A stretch of 64,000 nucleotides of DNA, taken from contig NC_084817.1 of assembly GCF_963583255.1 (NCBI RefSeq), positions 7,818,121 to 7,882,120 on the forward strand. Direction: 5' to 3'. This DNA comes from Pyrus communis. Lineage: Eukaryota; Streptophyta; Magnoliopsida; Rosales; Rosaceae. A program made the translations under genes and the position numbers. The notes under the pieces were generated by a model. It made no database searches and was not told where the DNA came from. It was given only the letters and a program-made list of their open reading frames with translations. Every line of letters begins with the position of its first letter. The first letter of the stretch is position 1. Positions 43,322-56,760 of this stretch are shown here, piece after piece.

Positions 43322-44166
43322 ATTTACCTTTGTACAAAAAAAAAAAAAAGCCTAGAGGTACAAGAATCGTATAATTAATCGTAAATATTAAGAAAGTTGG
43401 ATTACAAGTTACAACGAGAATTGGTCGAATAATTTATAGAACATAAGTGAGTGGTTATTACACGACAACATGCCCACACATGGTTTTAAGAATGCTTACA
43501 TGTTCTAATCATAAGTGATTACTAATATTAATCCAAGAATGATTGTCTTACTAGGCAACCGATTTACAAATACTTAATTCAAAGAGGTATTCATCGATTT
43601 ACCTCCTGAATTTGTAAGGATTAATCAATTTTCCTCTTAACTTTAAATTTGACCTATTCATCCTCTTAACTCTCATAATTGGTCAATTTCCACCTCGCTG
43701 TTAAATTCTCAAAATTTCTATCTAATTTTCTGTTTAGTATTCCGCGTGCTGTCCACATGATCGCCCATAAATTTCTCCATACCTTCTTCTCCTTTCCATT
43801 TCTCCACCCACATGCAATCCACAACGCATCATCTCGCCACCGCTATCATCAACCTCTCCAAGCTAATCAACACTAAAATTAACGTTACTTTTGTGCTTAA
43901 ACTATATTATACAGTAGAAAAATCAATGTCGAAATGAACTATGATCTTCAATTATATCCCAAAACTCAATTAAATTAAAGAAGAAAAACCAAATGGGCAT
44001 TGCTGAAAACATTCATAACACAGCAGAAACCAAATATATAAACACAAGGTTAAATTTTTAAGAGATGGGTATCGAAACTGAAAGAAAAAGATTGGGTTTT
44101 TGGGAAGAAAATCACAAAAGTGAGGAACTTGACTACTTCTAAAGAGCCCCAAATGAAGGGTGGAAG
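43322..44166. other. Segment between MULE-type and hAT-like elements, unit 1
   Basis: AT-rich, matches 48306-49200 in unit 2. No gene; the minus-strand frame near 43970-44152 recurs in unit 2 but has no family. Confidence 0.5.
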
Positions 44167-44347
44167 TAGGGATGACAATTCAAACCGTGAAACTCGATCT
44201 GTGGATAATCATCAGAATGGAGTGGATTTAGGTATGAAAATTTGGGTATATAATGGATATGAAGAAAAATCGTGAACTTTAATCGGTTATAGTTTTGGAT
44301 ATGGTTATAGGGGTTCTCAATCCGTATTCGTTCCCGAATCCAAACCA

Positions 44348-44385
<38 letters not shown>

Positions 44386-46527
44386 TATGGGAGATATCAA
44401 CATAATGCTTATGGGAGATATCAACGGCTCACATCATCAATATTTTATTCAATACTCTTATTTTTATACTCTATAAAATTCATTCATTATGTTTTTTATT
44501 ATTAGACCACTACGCCAGTCGCCAGAACACCACATCTACCACAGCTGATTGACCGGACATAAAAAGTCCAATTTAATCACGGATGTTTGAAGTCCGTGGT
44601 AAATAAATTAGTTTAACAACGGGCGTAGAGTGACCCGTGGTTGAAGGTGTTAAAGCAACAACATGCGTTTAAAGCCTGTTATAGTTTGGCTATATATTAT
44701 CACGAGGCATGTCCGTTGTTACAAAACGTTTGACAATAGCGCCTTTTTAAATCTACCATGGACTATAAGTGTTGTCATTATAATTATAATTTTTAATTTT
44801 TTTAATCAACCAGTATAATAATAAACACTCAAATTTCAAATCTCAATGAAACCTATTTACCGTTTTCATATCAGACGCCACCAACCACCAGGTCTCACCC
44901 CTATTCTTATGTCAAAGATTAGCCCAACCCCAAACTAACCCTAATTTTTTTCTATTTCTTTGGGCATGTCAGGTATTCCCAATCTACAAGATCTTCGCCT
45001 TCGTCTCCAACTAGAGAGCACGAGATCTCACCGGTGTATATCTTGGTGGATTTCAGAGGCGATGGCGGCTTTGGCACAATCGCTGTTGTCAGTCGAAATG
45101 GCAATTGATCTATGAGATTGATTAAATTATGGGCGGTGAATCTCCACCATTTATGATATTGTGATTATTTCTTTCTATGTTATAACTTCTTTAGGTGTGT
45201 GCTCTGTATATGTCTCTAGTTTTAATTTTGATTTCTCAAATCGCGATTGTTTATTAGATTTTGCTTTCAATCTGATTCCAATTGAGTTCGATTTTGAACT
45301 TGAATTTATATTCGATTTTGATGTACATATGTCCTAATTTTCTTGAAGGTATTGCTTCTTTGATTTTGATTTCAAGTTCTCCGTTTTGGTGATTTTGATT
45401 TCAAGTTTTAAAATCGAAAGATTAGGGATCGGGGATTGGGCTAGGGTTTCAAAACCAAAGAGATGGAGTTGGATTTATGGTTTTCTCTATGACAATGTGG
45501 GTTTGGGGTTTTGAAAGGTGAGCATTGAAGGGGTTAAGAATTTTGAAAACTCTGAGACTGAGGGTTACACTAGTTTTTTAATTGCATGCTTGTTTCCACA
45601 ATTCAATTAGAGTGCTTGTTCTTTCTTTTTTTCTTTTTTTTCTTTTCTTTTTTTTGTTATCTGATTTTAAAGATATTATTTAGACAATTTTGACTCTCAA
45701 TTCCTTAAGTGTGATTCTGATTAGACTCTTATTGGAATTGTGATTCTACTTTCCCCTTCTTGGTCCTTAATCATACCAAACTCAATGCTTATTCATGCTT
45801 ATAATTTTAGTTTGTGGATAAATATTATTTACCCATTTCAGTTTAATTTTATCACCCATTGTTTTCTTGAAAATGTTAATTAGTGGGTAGCCTTTGGAGA
45901 AAAAGTTATCAAATTCTGGTGTTGAATATGGAAAATAAAAATCAATCCTTATTGTCAGTCGTGAAGTAGTAATCTAATGAAATTAATATTTCAAGGCTCT
46001 TGATTTGATACATGCTAGCACTCTTCTGCGCATGTAGTTTTTAACTTTTTATATGTTTAAGATTTTTTAATATAAATTTTTTAATATAAATTTTTTATTG
46101 ATGTTTCATTCTTAAGCCGTGGCTTTCTTTGCTTTGCAGTTTCTATTCTATTTGCACAAAGAACCTGCAGACAAGGTAAGAATTTGAGATTAATTTTTGG
46201 GCTAATTAATGATTTAGTTTAGAGCGTTGGCTTAGTTACTAATGTTTATGCTTTATTAAAAAAAGAACTCTTTGTTTATGGTATTGGTTTGGTTAATGAA
46301 AATAAAATAAAATCAAAAACTTTTGGTTTCAAGTGTTGTATGTCTTTTCACTTTTCTTGATTGAGATCAAATGTTTATTTCTGCATATAGTAGTTCAAGA
46401 TTTCTTTCTTTTGATCCATATGCTTATGCCCATACAGATAGAGAGAGGCAACAATTGTTGAGGGTCAAGCATTAAGGGCATTATTTCACTCTCAAGGTCC
46501 TTTCGTTTGGAGGTATTCAAAGAAATG
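44167..46527. mobile_element. hAT-like element, unit 1 copy, right end cut off by the duplication junction
   Basis: Starts TAGGGATGACAATTCAAACC like 49209 and runs parallel to it until the unit boundary at 46527. The right terminus seen in unit 2 (51947) is missing here. (AT)n at 44352-44381. Confidence 0.75.
44508..44760. other. CACTA-type end-like segment inside the hAT-like element
   Basis: CACTACGCCAG followed by repeated ACGG/CCGTGG strings (e.g. CACGGATGTTTGAAGTCCGTGG) as in CACTA/En-Spm subterminal regions. The unit 2 copy is at 49596. The opposite CACTA end was not found, so this may be a fragment. Confidence 0.4.
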
Positions 46528-46716
46528 CAAGAGGCGGTGGTTCGTGGTCGGGGGTGTTGACAGTGTATGTGTACTTAGGGTTTTTTTTGTTTTGCTTTTG
46601 TTTGTTTTGGCTTTAACTCTGGGTTGGGCATTTTCATTTTGGGATTCATATTTTAGTTTTGGGCTTTATTTGTATTTGGATCTCAGTTTGTAAATATTTT
46701 ATGTGTTAATAATAGA

Positions 46717-48296
46717 GGGTAAATCTCAGTTTACTATCCTTAAGTTTCGTGGTTTTCAACATTTGGTACATAAAGTTTTTTTCGTCCCAGAGTTATACCT
46801 AAAGTGTTAATTTTGGGACAGTCTCATACATCTGTTAGTTCCCATACATCTGTTAGTCTGGTTGTTAAATCTTCTATTAACTAATGATATGACACCTATA
46901 TGGATAATAACTAGATGTCACGTGTCATTAAGGGTTACGTGGAAATTAAAAATTCACAAATTCAAAAAAAAAAAAAAAAAAAAACCCACCCATATTCTAA
47001 CTCACCCCAGCCCTCCCTTCTTTCCTCTGCAACTCGTACCCTCCTTTCTCTCCTATGCAACCCCCACCTATCCTCCATTCCTTCTCTCCTCTGCAACCCG
47101 CACCACCCTCCCTCATCTCCACCCTCCATTCATCTTCCCCACCCGACACCCCTTCATCCCTTCCACCCCTCCACGGCTCCACCCCCTTCATCCCTCGAAG
47201 AATCCAACCATTCCTGTAAAATAAATCCAAAACCCAAATCTAAAATCTTTGTCGCGGTCAAAATTTATACAAATTCGAAATACCACCATCGCAGTCCCCA
47301 GCAGCATACAAACAAAATGCATGAAAGCAATTATTTTGTTGTTATTATGCAGTTGCCATCTCAGAAACAAAGACAGAAAAGTTCAAAGAAAATGGTGCAA
47401 AAGTCCCAGATGAACTTAGAACAGAGACAGAGAGAGAAAGTTAGAGAGAGAGACTGGCGATGAGAGTATTATGTGCGACGGAGCTCACAGAGGGAGTCTG
47501 CTGCAGCTACCCTCGAATCCAATGGCCCAAAGCCGACCCGACCCGCTTCGAATCCCCAAGTTCCCCTCCTTACGGATCCAGACCCTCCATCACTGACCTT
47601 AGGCTCCCGGATCTCCCAATCAACGCATCCGGCTGCGCCACCAGCTGGACGCCATGCCCATTTCTGTGATAGTTTTGTTTTTCCTTCCACCCCTCCATCC
47701 CCTCCACCCCCTTCATCTTCTCCACCCGAGCACCCAAAAAAATGATAAGGAATTATCAAAACTCCGACTTTTGAATCCAAAAAGATCTTCCCTTTTGGGT
47801 CCGGATCCTCGGATCCACTTCCGCCGTCGTCGCTGCCGTGCTCTCTTCACTTTCTGGCTTTCAGATCCTTGAAGCCGTCTCTGCGGTTGGGCCGGAGCAA
47901 ATGGAGTTTTAGTTGTTGTTATGCGCTTGTCGAGGTGATTTCGGCTTGAAGACTGAGTTCTGAGCTCTAGGGATAGCCAAGTGTTGAATCTTATGCTTGG
48001 GCGGAGAAGACGAAGGGGGTGGAGGGGATAGAGGGGTGTCAGGTGGGGAATGGGGTTTAGTTTTTTATTTTTCTTGAATTTTTAATTTCCACGTAGATTT
48101 TTAATGACACGTGCTGTCCAGTCATTGTCTACATAGGTTCCAAATCATCAGTTAACGGGAGACTTAACACCTAGACTAACGGATGTATGAGATTGTCCCA
48201 AAATTAACATTTTAGGTATAACTTTGAGACAAAAAATACTTCACGTATAAATGTTGCAAACTATGAAACTTGAAAGTAGTACATTGAGATTTAGTC
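46717..48296. mobile_element. MULE-type non-autonomous element, unit 2 copy (1,580 bp)
   Basis: Left GGGTAAATCTCAGTTTACTA; right, read in reverse, GACTAAATCTCAATGTACTA. Target duplication AATAATAGA / AATAATAAA (46708-46716, 48297-48305). The centre carries the same exon-like sequence as unit 1 (47460-47669 matches 42475-42684). Confidence 0.85.
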
Positions 48297-48305
48297 AATA
48301 ATAAA

Positions 48306-49200
48306 ATTTCCCTTTTGTACAAAAAAAAAAAAAAAAAAAGCCTAGAGGGACAAGAATCGTATGATTAATCGTAAATATTAAAAAAGTTGGATTACAAGTT
48401 ACAACGACAGTTGGTCGAATAATTTATAGAACATAAGTGAGTGGTTATTACACGACAACATGCCCACACATGGTTTTAGGAATGCTTACATGTTCTAATC
48501 ATAAGTGATTACTAATATTAATCCAAGAATGATTGTCTTACTAGGCAACGGATTTACAAATACTTAATTCAAAGAGGTATTCGTCGATTTATCCTCTGAA
48601 CTTGTAAAGATTAATCAATTTTTCCCTCAACTTTAATTTTGATTGTTTCGTCCTCTCAATTTTTATAATTGGTCAATTTTCACCTCGTTGTTAAATTCTC
48701 AAAATTTCTATCTAATTTTCTGTTTAGTATTCCGCGTGCTGTCCACATGATCGCCCATAAAGGACAACAATGTCAATATCCACATGATCGCGCATAAAGG
48801 ATAACAATGTCAATTTCTCCATACCTTCTTCTCCTTTCCATATCTCCACCCACACGCTGTCCACAGCGCATCATCTCGCCACCGCTGTCATCAACCTCTC
48901 CAAGCTAATCAACACTAAAATTAACCTTACTTTTGTGCTTAAACTATATTTTACAGTAGAAAAATCAATGTCGAAATGAACTATGATCTTCAATTATATC
49001 CCAAAACTCAATTAAATTAAAGAAGAAAAACCAAATGGGCATTGCTGAAAACATTCATAACATAGCAGAAACCAAAAATATAAACACAAGGTTAAATTTT
49101 TAAGAAATGGGTATCGAAACTGAAAGAAAAAGATGGGGTTTTTGGGAAGAAAATCACAAAAGTGAGGAACTTGACAACTTCTAAAGAGCCCCAAATGAAG
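48306..49200. other. Segment between MULE-type and hAT-like elements, unit 2
   Basis: Matches 43322-44160; AT-rich. Near 48763-48810 it has a local duplication (CACATGATCGC...CATAAAGGA repeated). No gene. Confidence 0.5.
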
Positions 49201-49208
49201 GATGGAAG

Positions 49209-51947
49209 TAGGGATGACAATTCAAACCGTAAAACTCGATAACTGTGGATAATCATCCGAATGGAGTGAATTTGGGTATGAAAATTTGGGTATATAATGG
49301 ATATGGAGAAAAACCGTGAACTTTAATCGGTTATAGTTTTAGATATGGTTATAATGGTTCTCAATCCGTATTCGTTCCCGAATCCAAACCAAATAATATA
49401 TATAATACATAATATATATATATATATATATATAATATTTATGGGAGATATCAACAGCTCACATCATCAATATTTTATTCAATACTTTTATTTTTATACT
49501 CTATAAAATTCATTCATTGTTATGTTTTTTATTATTAGATCACTATGCTTATACTCTATAAAATTCATTCATTGTTATGTTTTTTATTATTAGACCACTA
49601 TGCCACAACACCACATCTACAACGGCTGATTGATCACAGACATAAAAGTCCAATTTAATCACGGATGTTTGAAGTTCGTGGTAAATAAATTAGTTTAACA
49701 ACGGGCGTAGAGTTGCCCATGGCTGAAGGTGTTAAAGCAACAACGTGCGTTTAAAGCCTGTTATAGTTTGGCTATATATTATCACGAGGCATGTCCGTTG
49801 TTACAAAACTTTTGACAATAGCGCCTTTTTAAATCTACCATGGACTGTAAGTGTTGTCGTTATAATTATAATTTTTAATTTTTTTAATCAACAAGTATAA
49901 TAATACACACTCAAATTTCAAATCTCAATGAAACCTATTTATCGTTTTCATATCAGACGCTACCAACCACCAGGTCTCACCCCTATTCTTATGTCGAAGA
50001 TTAGCCCAACCCCAAACTAACCCTAATTTTTTTTTTCTATTCCTTTGGGCATGTCAGGTATTCCCAATCTACAAGATCTTCATCTTTGTCTCCAACTAGA
50101 GAGCACGAGATCTCACCGATGTATATCTCGGTGGATTTCAGAGGCGATGGCGGCTTTGGCACAATCGCTATTGTCAGTCGAAATGGCAATCGATCTATGA
50201 GATTGATTAAATTATGGGTGGTGAATCTCCTCCATTGATGATATTGTGATTCTTTCTTTCTATGTTATAACTTCTTTAGGTGTGTGCTCTGTATATTTCT
50301 CTAATTTCAATTTTCATTTCTCAAGTCGCGATTGTTTATTAGATTTTGCTTTCAATCTGATTCCAATTGAGTTCGATTTCGAACTTGAATTTATATTCGA
50401 TTTTGATGTACATATGTCCTAATTTTCCTGAAGGTATTGCTTCTTTGATTTTGATTTCAAGTTCTACATTTTGGTGATTTTGATTTCAAGTTTTAAAATC
50501 GAAAGATTAGGGATCGGGGATTGGGCTAGGGTTTCAAAACCAAAGAGATGGAGTTGGATTTATGGTTTTCTCTATGACAATGTGGATTTGGGGTTTTGAA
50601 AGGAGAGCATTGAAGGGGTTAAGAATTTTGAAAACTGTGAGACTGAGGGTTACCCTAGTTTTTTAATTGCATGCTTGTTTCCGCAATTCAATCAGGGTGC
50701 TTGTTCTTTGTTTTTTTTTTCTTTTTTTGTTATCTGATTTTAATGATATTATTTGGACAATTTTGACTCCCAATTTCTTAAGTGTGATTCTGATTATACT
50801 CTTATTGGAATTGTGTTTCTTGAATTCCATCACAAATTGTGATTCTACTTTCCCCTTCTTGGTCCTTAATCATACCAAACTCAATGCTTATTCATGCTTA
50901 TAATTTTAGCTTGTGGATAAATATTATTTACATATTTCAGTTTAATCTTATCACCCATTGTTTTCTTGAAAACGTTAATTAGTGGGTAGCCTTTGGAGAA
51001 AAAGTTATCAAATTCTGGTGTTGAATATGGAAAATAAAAATCAATCCTTATTGTCAGTCGTGAAGTAGTAATCTAATGAAATTAATATTTCAAGGCTCTT
51101 GATTTGATACATGCTAGCACTCTTCTGCACATGTAGTTTTTACCTTTTTATATGTTTAAGATTTTTTAATATAAATTTTTTATTGATGTTTCATTCTTAA
51201 GCCGTGGCTTTCTTTGCTTTGCAGTTTCTATTCTATTTGCACAAAGAACCTGCAGACAAGGTAAGAATTTGAGATTAATTTTTGGGCTAATTAATGATTT
51301 AGTTTATAGCGTTGGCTTAGTTACTAATGTTTATGCTTTATTAAAAAAAGAAGTCTTTGTTTATGGTATTGGTTTGGTTAATGAAAATAAAATAAAATCA
51401 AAAACTTTTGGCTTCAAGTGTTGTATGTCTTTTCACTTTTCTTGATTGAGATCAAATGTTTATTTCTGCATATAGTAGTTCAAGATTTTCTTTCTTTTGA
51501 TCCATATGCTTATGCCCATACAGATAGAGAGAGGCAACAATTGTTGAGGGTCAAGCATTAAGGGCATTATTTCACTCTCAAGGTCCTTTCGTTTGGAGGT
51601 ATTCAAAGAAATGTAAAGTCTTCAAGCGACAATGTCCTTGTTATTGCAAGCCTATTTGTACTTCTTGGATAGTTTGGTATTTCTTAGTATAACTCCTTGG
51701 TTTGTTATTATTTTTAGCGTACAACTGGTAATATTTGTATTTTGAATCTGTGGTTTTTCATGTAATCATTGTATTGTAGTAAATATGCATTTTGTTGTGT
51801 ACAACTGGTAATTTGTATTTTGAATCGGTGGGTATGGTTATGGATAATCTGCAATGGTTAATTTGCGGTTATGGATATGGTTAATTTTTGTGGTTATGGG
51901 GATGGATATAACATTTCCATCCTCAAACCGAACCGTTGCCATCCCTA
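49209..51947. mobile_element. Non-autonomous hAT-like element (2,739 bp) with 8-bp TSD
   Basis: The target duplication GATGGAAG is perfect (49201-49208, 51948-51955). Ends are TAGGGATGACAATTC and, in reverse, TAGGGATGGCAACGG, with GGATAATC/GGTTATGG-rich subterminal parts. An 8-bp TSD fits hAT. The interior is non-coding on both strands (longest frame 50667-50903, no family) and carries a CACTA-like patch at 49596. (AT)n near 49405-49434. Confidence 0.85.
49496..49605. repeat. 55-bp tandem duplication, unit 2 only
   Basis: ATACTCTATAAAATTCATTC... starts at 49496 and again at 49551; unit 1 has a single copy (near 44456). Confidence 0.88.
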
Positions 51948-52120
51948 GATGGAAGAGCTTAAGAGACATAAGGCAACGTCCTGATGAATTCCAATGGGTT
52001 TCGGATTTCGATTCAACATGACCTATCTCTCTAACGGGGTACAAAATACTCCCAAATGGGGCTACGACTATGTTTACACCGTCATGGTCGTCAACTGAAC
52101 ATTTCCCCACCTCGTCAACG

Positions 52121-52341
52121 TAATAGAGATATATTGTAACTGTAAGATTGTGCACAATCTTAAAGAGGTAGTTAGTTTGTTAGAAGTGTTATGAATTGTA
52201 TAAATACCAAGTCAATGTGCTTTCTTAATGATCAAGAAATTAATACAAGAAAGCTTAAAGATCTCTCTCTCTTTTCTCTCTAATATTCTCAAACTCCTTC
52301 TTTCTCTCTCTAAAAGCACCATAGATTTCTATAAATTAACA
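52121..52341 (+). repeat. Old copia 5' LTR
   Basis: Begins TAATAGAGATATATTGTAAC (TG start lost) and ends ATTAACA; holds TTGTATAAATACCAAGTCAA (TATA region) near 52196. Confidence 0.82.
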
Positions 52342-52483
52342 TGGTATTAATGGCCACTGCTCGCACTTGATCTTCAATCCTTTCTTGCTTTTGCTACTTA
52401 GGATTCTTGCTTCGACTACCTCTGTGATTAACAATTGAAGGTTTGATCGATTCAATTTCGTCTTCTCAATAATCTAGGGTTTC

Positions 52484-55400
52484 GTGGTGTTCTTAATTGA
52501 CATATGTGACCTCAGTTCTTCTTCTAGTTTCTTCAATCGATGTACAACAAGTGTTCGACGTTTTCGCGCACTTAGCTTTTGGTGCAATTTCAGAATTTTT
52601 TGCAAAGTCGGTGAAAATGGTAATTGCTTCTCAATTGCAACTTCTTCAATTTCCTATTATTGCTTTTATTTCATCAATTTCAACTTCTGTAAAAGTTAAA
52701 CTTGATGATACAAATTACTTGAATTGGCATTTCCAAAAGTATTGCTTGAAAGTAATGGAATTATGGGATTTATGGATGGTTCCAATCCTTGTCCTCCACA
52801 CAATGCATCTTAGTCTAGTGAATCTGGACTTCATTCAACAGATTCTTCATCGTCTACTGATGGTGATGCATATTTAGTATTAATGATGTATGATCGAGCA
52901 ATTATGCAACTCATAACTGCTTCTCTGTCTTAAGTGGTTATGTCTTCTGTTATTGGAACTGTTAGTTCCAAAGATCTTTGAACTAAAAGAACAGTTTTCT
53001 ACAATATCTAAAATTAGCATTTTCCAAATGAAGTCTAACATACAAACAATTAAGAAAGGGTCTGATTCTATATCTCAACGCTTACAGAAAATCAAGGAGG
53101 CTAGAGACTATTAGTTTGTTGTAGGAGTATACTTTGTGGATAAGGATATTGTTATTCTTGCATTGAATGGTTTACCTGCAGGATATAACACATTCAGGAC
53201 TGGGAATAGAGAATGTCATATCTCTTAAAGAGTTCAAACCTCAGTTGCTTGCTGAAAAGGCTATCATTAACTCTAATACAACTACATAGTTCGTATCTGC
53301 AACGGTGGCTAATCATCCTCCTTCCAATTTTCAAAATAAATTCAATCAGTAATTTCATTCCAATTCTGGTCAATTTGGACTTGTCTGAGGAGGGTTTAAA
53401 CAGTTTAACAGCAACAGAAACAAAGGCAATAGGAGATTTAATCAAGGGGCTTGAAACTTTCAGCCTAGACAATATTACCCTACTTAGACTCATGTCATAC
53501 AAACACCAAATCCTGGTGTTCTTGGTCCATCTCCTCAATTCAACACATGACCTTCAGCTCCACCATTACTCATATATCAGCTGTGTAATACTGAGGGTTA
53601 CTCTGCTGCATTTTGTGGTTCCAATTCACATGAGATGTCTAACTGTCAAATTTGTGAAAAGTTCAATCACTCCAATTGGTATTGTTTTTACAATGAGAAG
53701 AGTCCTAACTATATTGGTTCTAGTTCCATAAGTCAGTAGTCTCAGTTTAGCCCTCAACAACAGTTTCAAGCCAATTACAATCCATCCCCACACTCACAAA
53801 TGCAGGCTAGCATACAATGGTGTCTCAACCTTCTTCTTCTCAGCCACAAGTTTAGCTCACTAACTCAAGGGCTACAAATCATCTAACATCTGATTTGACC
53901 AACCTTTATATGGCTTCTCTTTATCCATCTAATGAAACCATTCAAACTGCAAATAGTAAAGGTTTGTTTATGTCACATATTAGCAACACTATTCTCAAAC
54001 CATCAGTGCATCCTATTAAGTTAAATTCAGTATTATATGTTCCAAAGCTGACACAATTTATTGTCAGTACATATAATATGTTTAGACAATAATTGCTGGC
54101 TTATCCTTGATGCTTTCTGCTTTTGAATACATGACAAGGCCACATAAAGGATACTATACAAGGGGTTGTGCAATAATGGACTCTATCCCATTTCTTCTCA
54201 TGTCAACTCTTATCCAGCATCTACTTAAAGCAGTTTGAAAGCTAAAGCTTTCCTTGGTCAACTTGTCACTTCTACACTATGACATAACAGGTTAGGTCAT
54301 CCCACTGATTCTATTGTGTCTCTGATGTTACAAAAATTCAATACTAGTTGTGTAAAAAAGTCCGTATTTATCATATGTCTGAGCTGTCTAAAAGGGAAAT
54401 TTTGCAAGTTACCGTTTCCTACAAGTATCAATAAGTATGTAAAACCATTTGAGTGGTGCAGATAGATTTGTGGGGTCCAGCACCTTGCCTATATGTGGAT
54501 GGCTTTAGGTATTTTGTTACTTTAATAGATGAATGTACTAGATATTTCTGGATTTCAACTTTTTTGCAACATTTATTGCGTTTCATTTCTACTTACTTAA
54601 TTCTCTGCAACAATTCAAATTTTACAAATTGATGGAGGGGATGAATACATTAGTAAGACATTCCAGAATTTTTTGTCAACCAAAGGTATCTACATCAGAA
54701 ATCATGTCCATATACACCAAAACAAAACGGGTTAGCCAAGAGAAAACATATGCATCTTATTGAAACCACAGTTACATTGTCACAAATAGCAAAATTACCT
54801 TCCCAATTTTGGTCATTTACTTGCCAAACTGTTGCATATCTCATAAATAAAATGCATTCCTCAGTCTTATTAAATAAGTTGCCATTTGAAGCTCTATTTG
54901 GGTGTGTTCTAGTCTTATCTCACTTAAGAATATTTGGATGTGCATGTTTCCCTCTTCTCAAACCTTACAACAGCACCAAATTACAAGCCAAAGCCACCAA
55001 ATGTGTATTTCTAGGTGATGCAATCAAGTACAAAGGTTTTATATTCTTTAATGTACCTTCTCAAAGGATATATGTGTCTATGCATGTGGTTTTCTATGAA
55101 CAAAAATTTCCCTACACAGACTTATTGACCAAAACAAAACAAATGCAATTTCCTTATGCACTTATATTGGCTTAAATATTTTTCCAGTTGTTACATCTCA
55201 AAATGTTGTTTCGCAACCTCTAACACCTATAGTTAAGTCATATACAAATACATTACCTACTGATACACATTCCGTTTCAAATACATAACTATTGAGGCTT
55301 TCATCTCCTGAATCTTATATTCTTGTACCTCACATATCTTTTCCTACCTATCTACACCATCCACATCCCAGTTCATTACTGATGCATCAAGTACAACTTC

Positions 55401-56760
55401 TTCAATCCTTGTTGCTCTTGATCATTCCTGTGACGCTCTTTAAGTGGTTATCTCTATACCACCTCTTAATTTACATCTTATGTAGACTAGAAGTAACAGT
55501 GGAATTATTAAAAAGAAAGCATTACTCTATGCATTAAGTGCCTCTCAGCCTGTTGATTTATCTACTAGTGAGCCACATACTTATAAGTTTGCCCTTAAAA
55601 GTCCAGTTTGGTTATAAGCCGTGAAAGAAGAAATTGAGGCACTGCATCATCAAGGAACATGGAGTATGATTTCTTTACTTGTAAACAAAAATCTTGCAGG
55701 TTGTCAATGGATATTCAAGATCAAAAAACATGTTGATGGTTCAATAACAAGGCATAAGGCCCGATTAGTTGCAAAAAAGGTTTAGTCAGGAGCATGTTAT
55801 AGAATATAGTGAAACATTCAGTCCTATTGTTAAGCCAACAACAGTGAGAATTGTTCTAGCCATTGCAACTCAATTTAATTGGTCACTTAGATAACTTGAT
55901 GTCAAAAATTCATTTTTGCATGGAATTTTGCAGGAGGAGGTCAACCACCTGGTTTTGAAGATTTAAATTCTTCTTAGTTGGTTTGTAAGTTATATAAGTC
56001 ACTTTATAGGTTGAAACAAGCCCCAAGAGCAGGGAATGATCGATTTACTCAGTTTCTTCCTCAGCTGGGTTTCAAGAACACATACTCAGACTCTTCATTG
56101 TTTATGAAAAATGTTGGTTCTCAAATTGTGATTTTGATGCTCTATGTCGATGGTAGTGATGTTGATGCAATTCAACAAGTGATTAAAGCCTTAACTTCTG
56201 AGTTTAATATTAAGGATTTGGGCCCTTTTCATTATTTTCTGGGCATTCAAATCTCAAGAACAGCCAATGGTTTATTTCTGTCTTAATAGAAATATGTTCA
56301 GGACTTGCTTCACAAGACTGAAATGATTGAAGTTAAAGCACGTGACACTCTATGTCTACCTTATAACATGCTATTGAAAGATGATGGTGAACCCTTCCTT
56401 AATCCTGCATTGTATAAAAGTGTAGTAGATGCGTTACAGTATCTAACATTTACCAAACCTGTTAATTTATGCAGGCACCTATGGTCTTTCACTTCTTTGT
56501 AGTGAAAAGGATTATGACATATTTGAAATGAACTACGGATTTTGATCTCTCTTATTCTAGAGGTGAATTAGGATTGAAGGCCATTAGTAATGCTGATTAG
56601 GTAGAGGATCCCAATGACAAAAGGTTCACCACTGATTTGGTTGTTTTCCTAGGCAACAATCTCATTTCTTGGTCACTTAAGAAGCAACAGACAGTGTCAA
56701 AGTTCTTTACTGAAGCTAATATAGAGCACTGTCCACTACTAGTGCAGAATTAGATTGGAT
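52484..56760 (+). pseudogene. Decayed copia gag-pol
   Basis: Pieces in all three plus frames. Gag: KVKLDDTNYLNWHFQKYCLK near 52695-52755. Integrase: DLWGPAPC and GFRYFVTLIDECTRYFW near 54460-54560, then 54750-55175 (KMHSSVLLNKLPFEALFG, LRIFGCACFPLLKPYN). RT: near 55690-56290 (WIFKIKKHVDGSI, LYKSLYRLKQAPRAGND); the catalytic box reads LYVDGSD instead of YVDD. RNase H: near 56580-56755 (EDPNDKRFTTDLVVFLGNN, SWSLKKQQTVS). Many stops and frameshifts; not functional. Confidence 0.9.

Larger units (their letters stand above)
35078..46527. repeat. Segmental tandem duplication, unit 1 (with copia insertion)
   Basis: Starts CAAGAGGCGGTGGTTCGTGG (35078). It matches unit 2 (46528-51613) along its whole length except for the copia element (35269-41756) and small indels. 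Without the copia element it is about 4.96 kb. It ends GTATTCAAAGAAATG at 46527, where unit 2 begins directly. Confidence 0.9.
46528..51613. repeat. Segmental tandem duplication, unit 2 (no copia: empty site)
   Basis: Begins CAAGAGGCGGTGGTTCGTGG, identical to 35078 onward, and reads ATAATAGAGGGTAAATCTCA at the place where unit 1 carries the copia element. It ends GTATTCAAAGAAATG at 51613. Compared with unit 1 it has an extra tract of about 45 bp near 48763-48810 and a 55-bp duplication. Confidence 0.9.

Noticed and set aside
51957..52155. Minus-strand frame (DDHDGVNIVVAPFGSILYP) as a gene split by the old copia element
   Set aside because: No matching partner frame could be identified on the other side at 57281-57380, and no TSD links the flanks.
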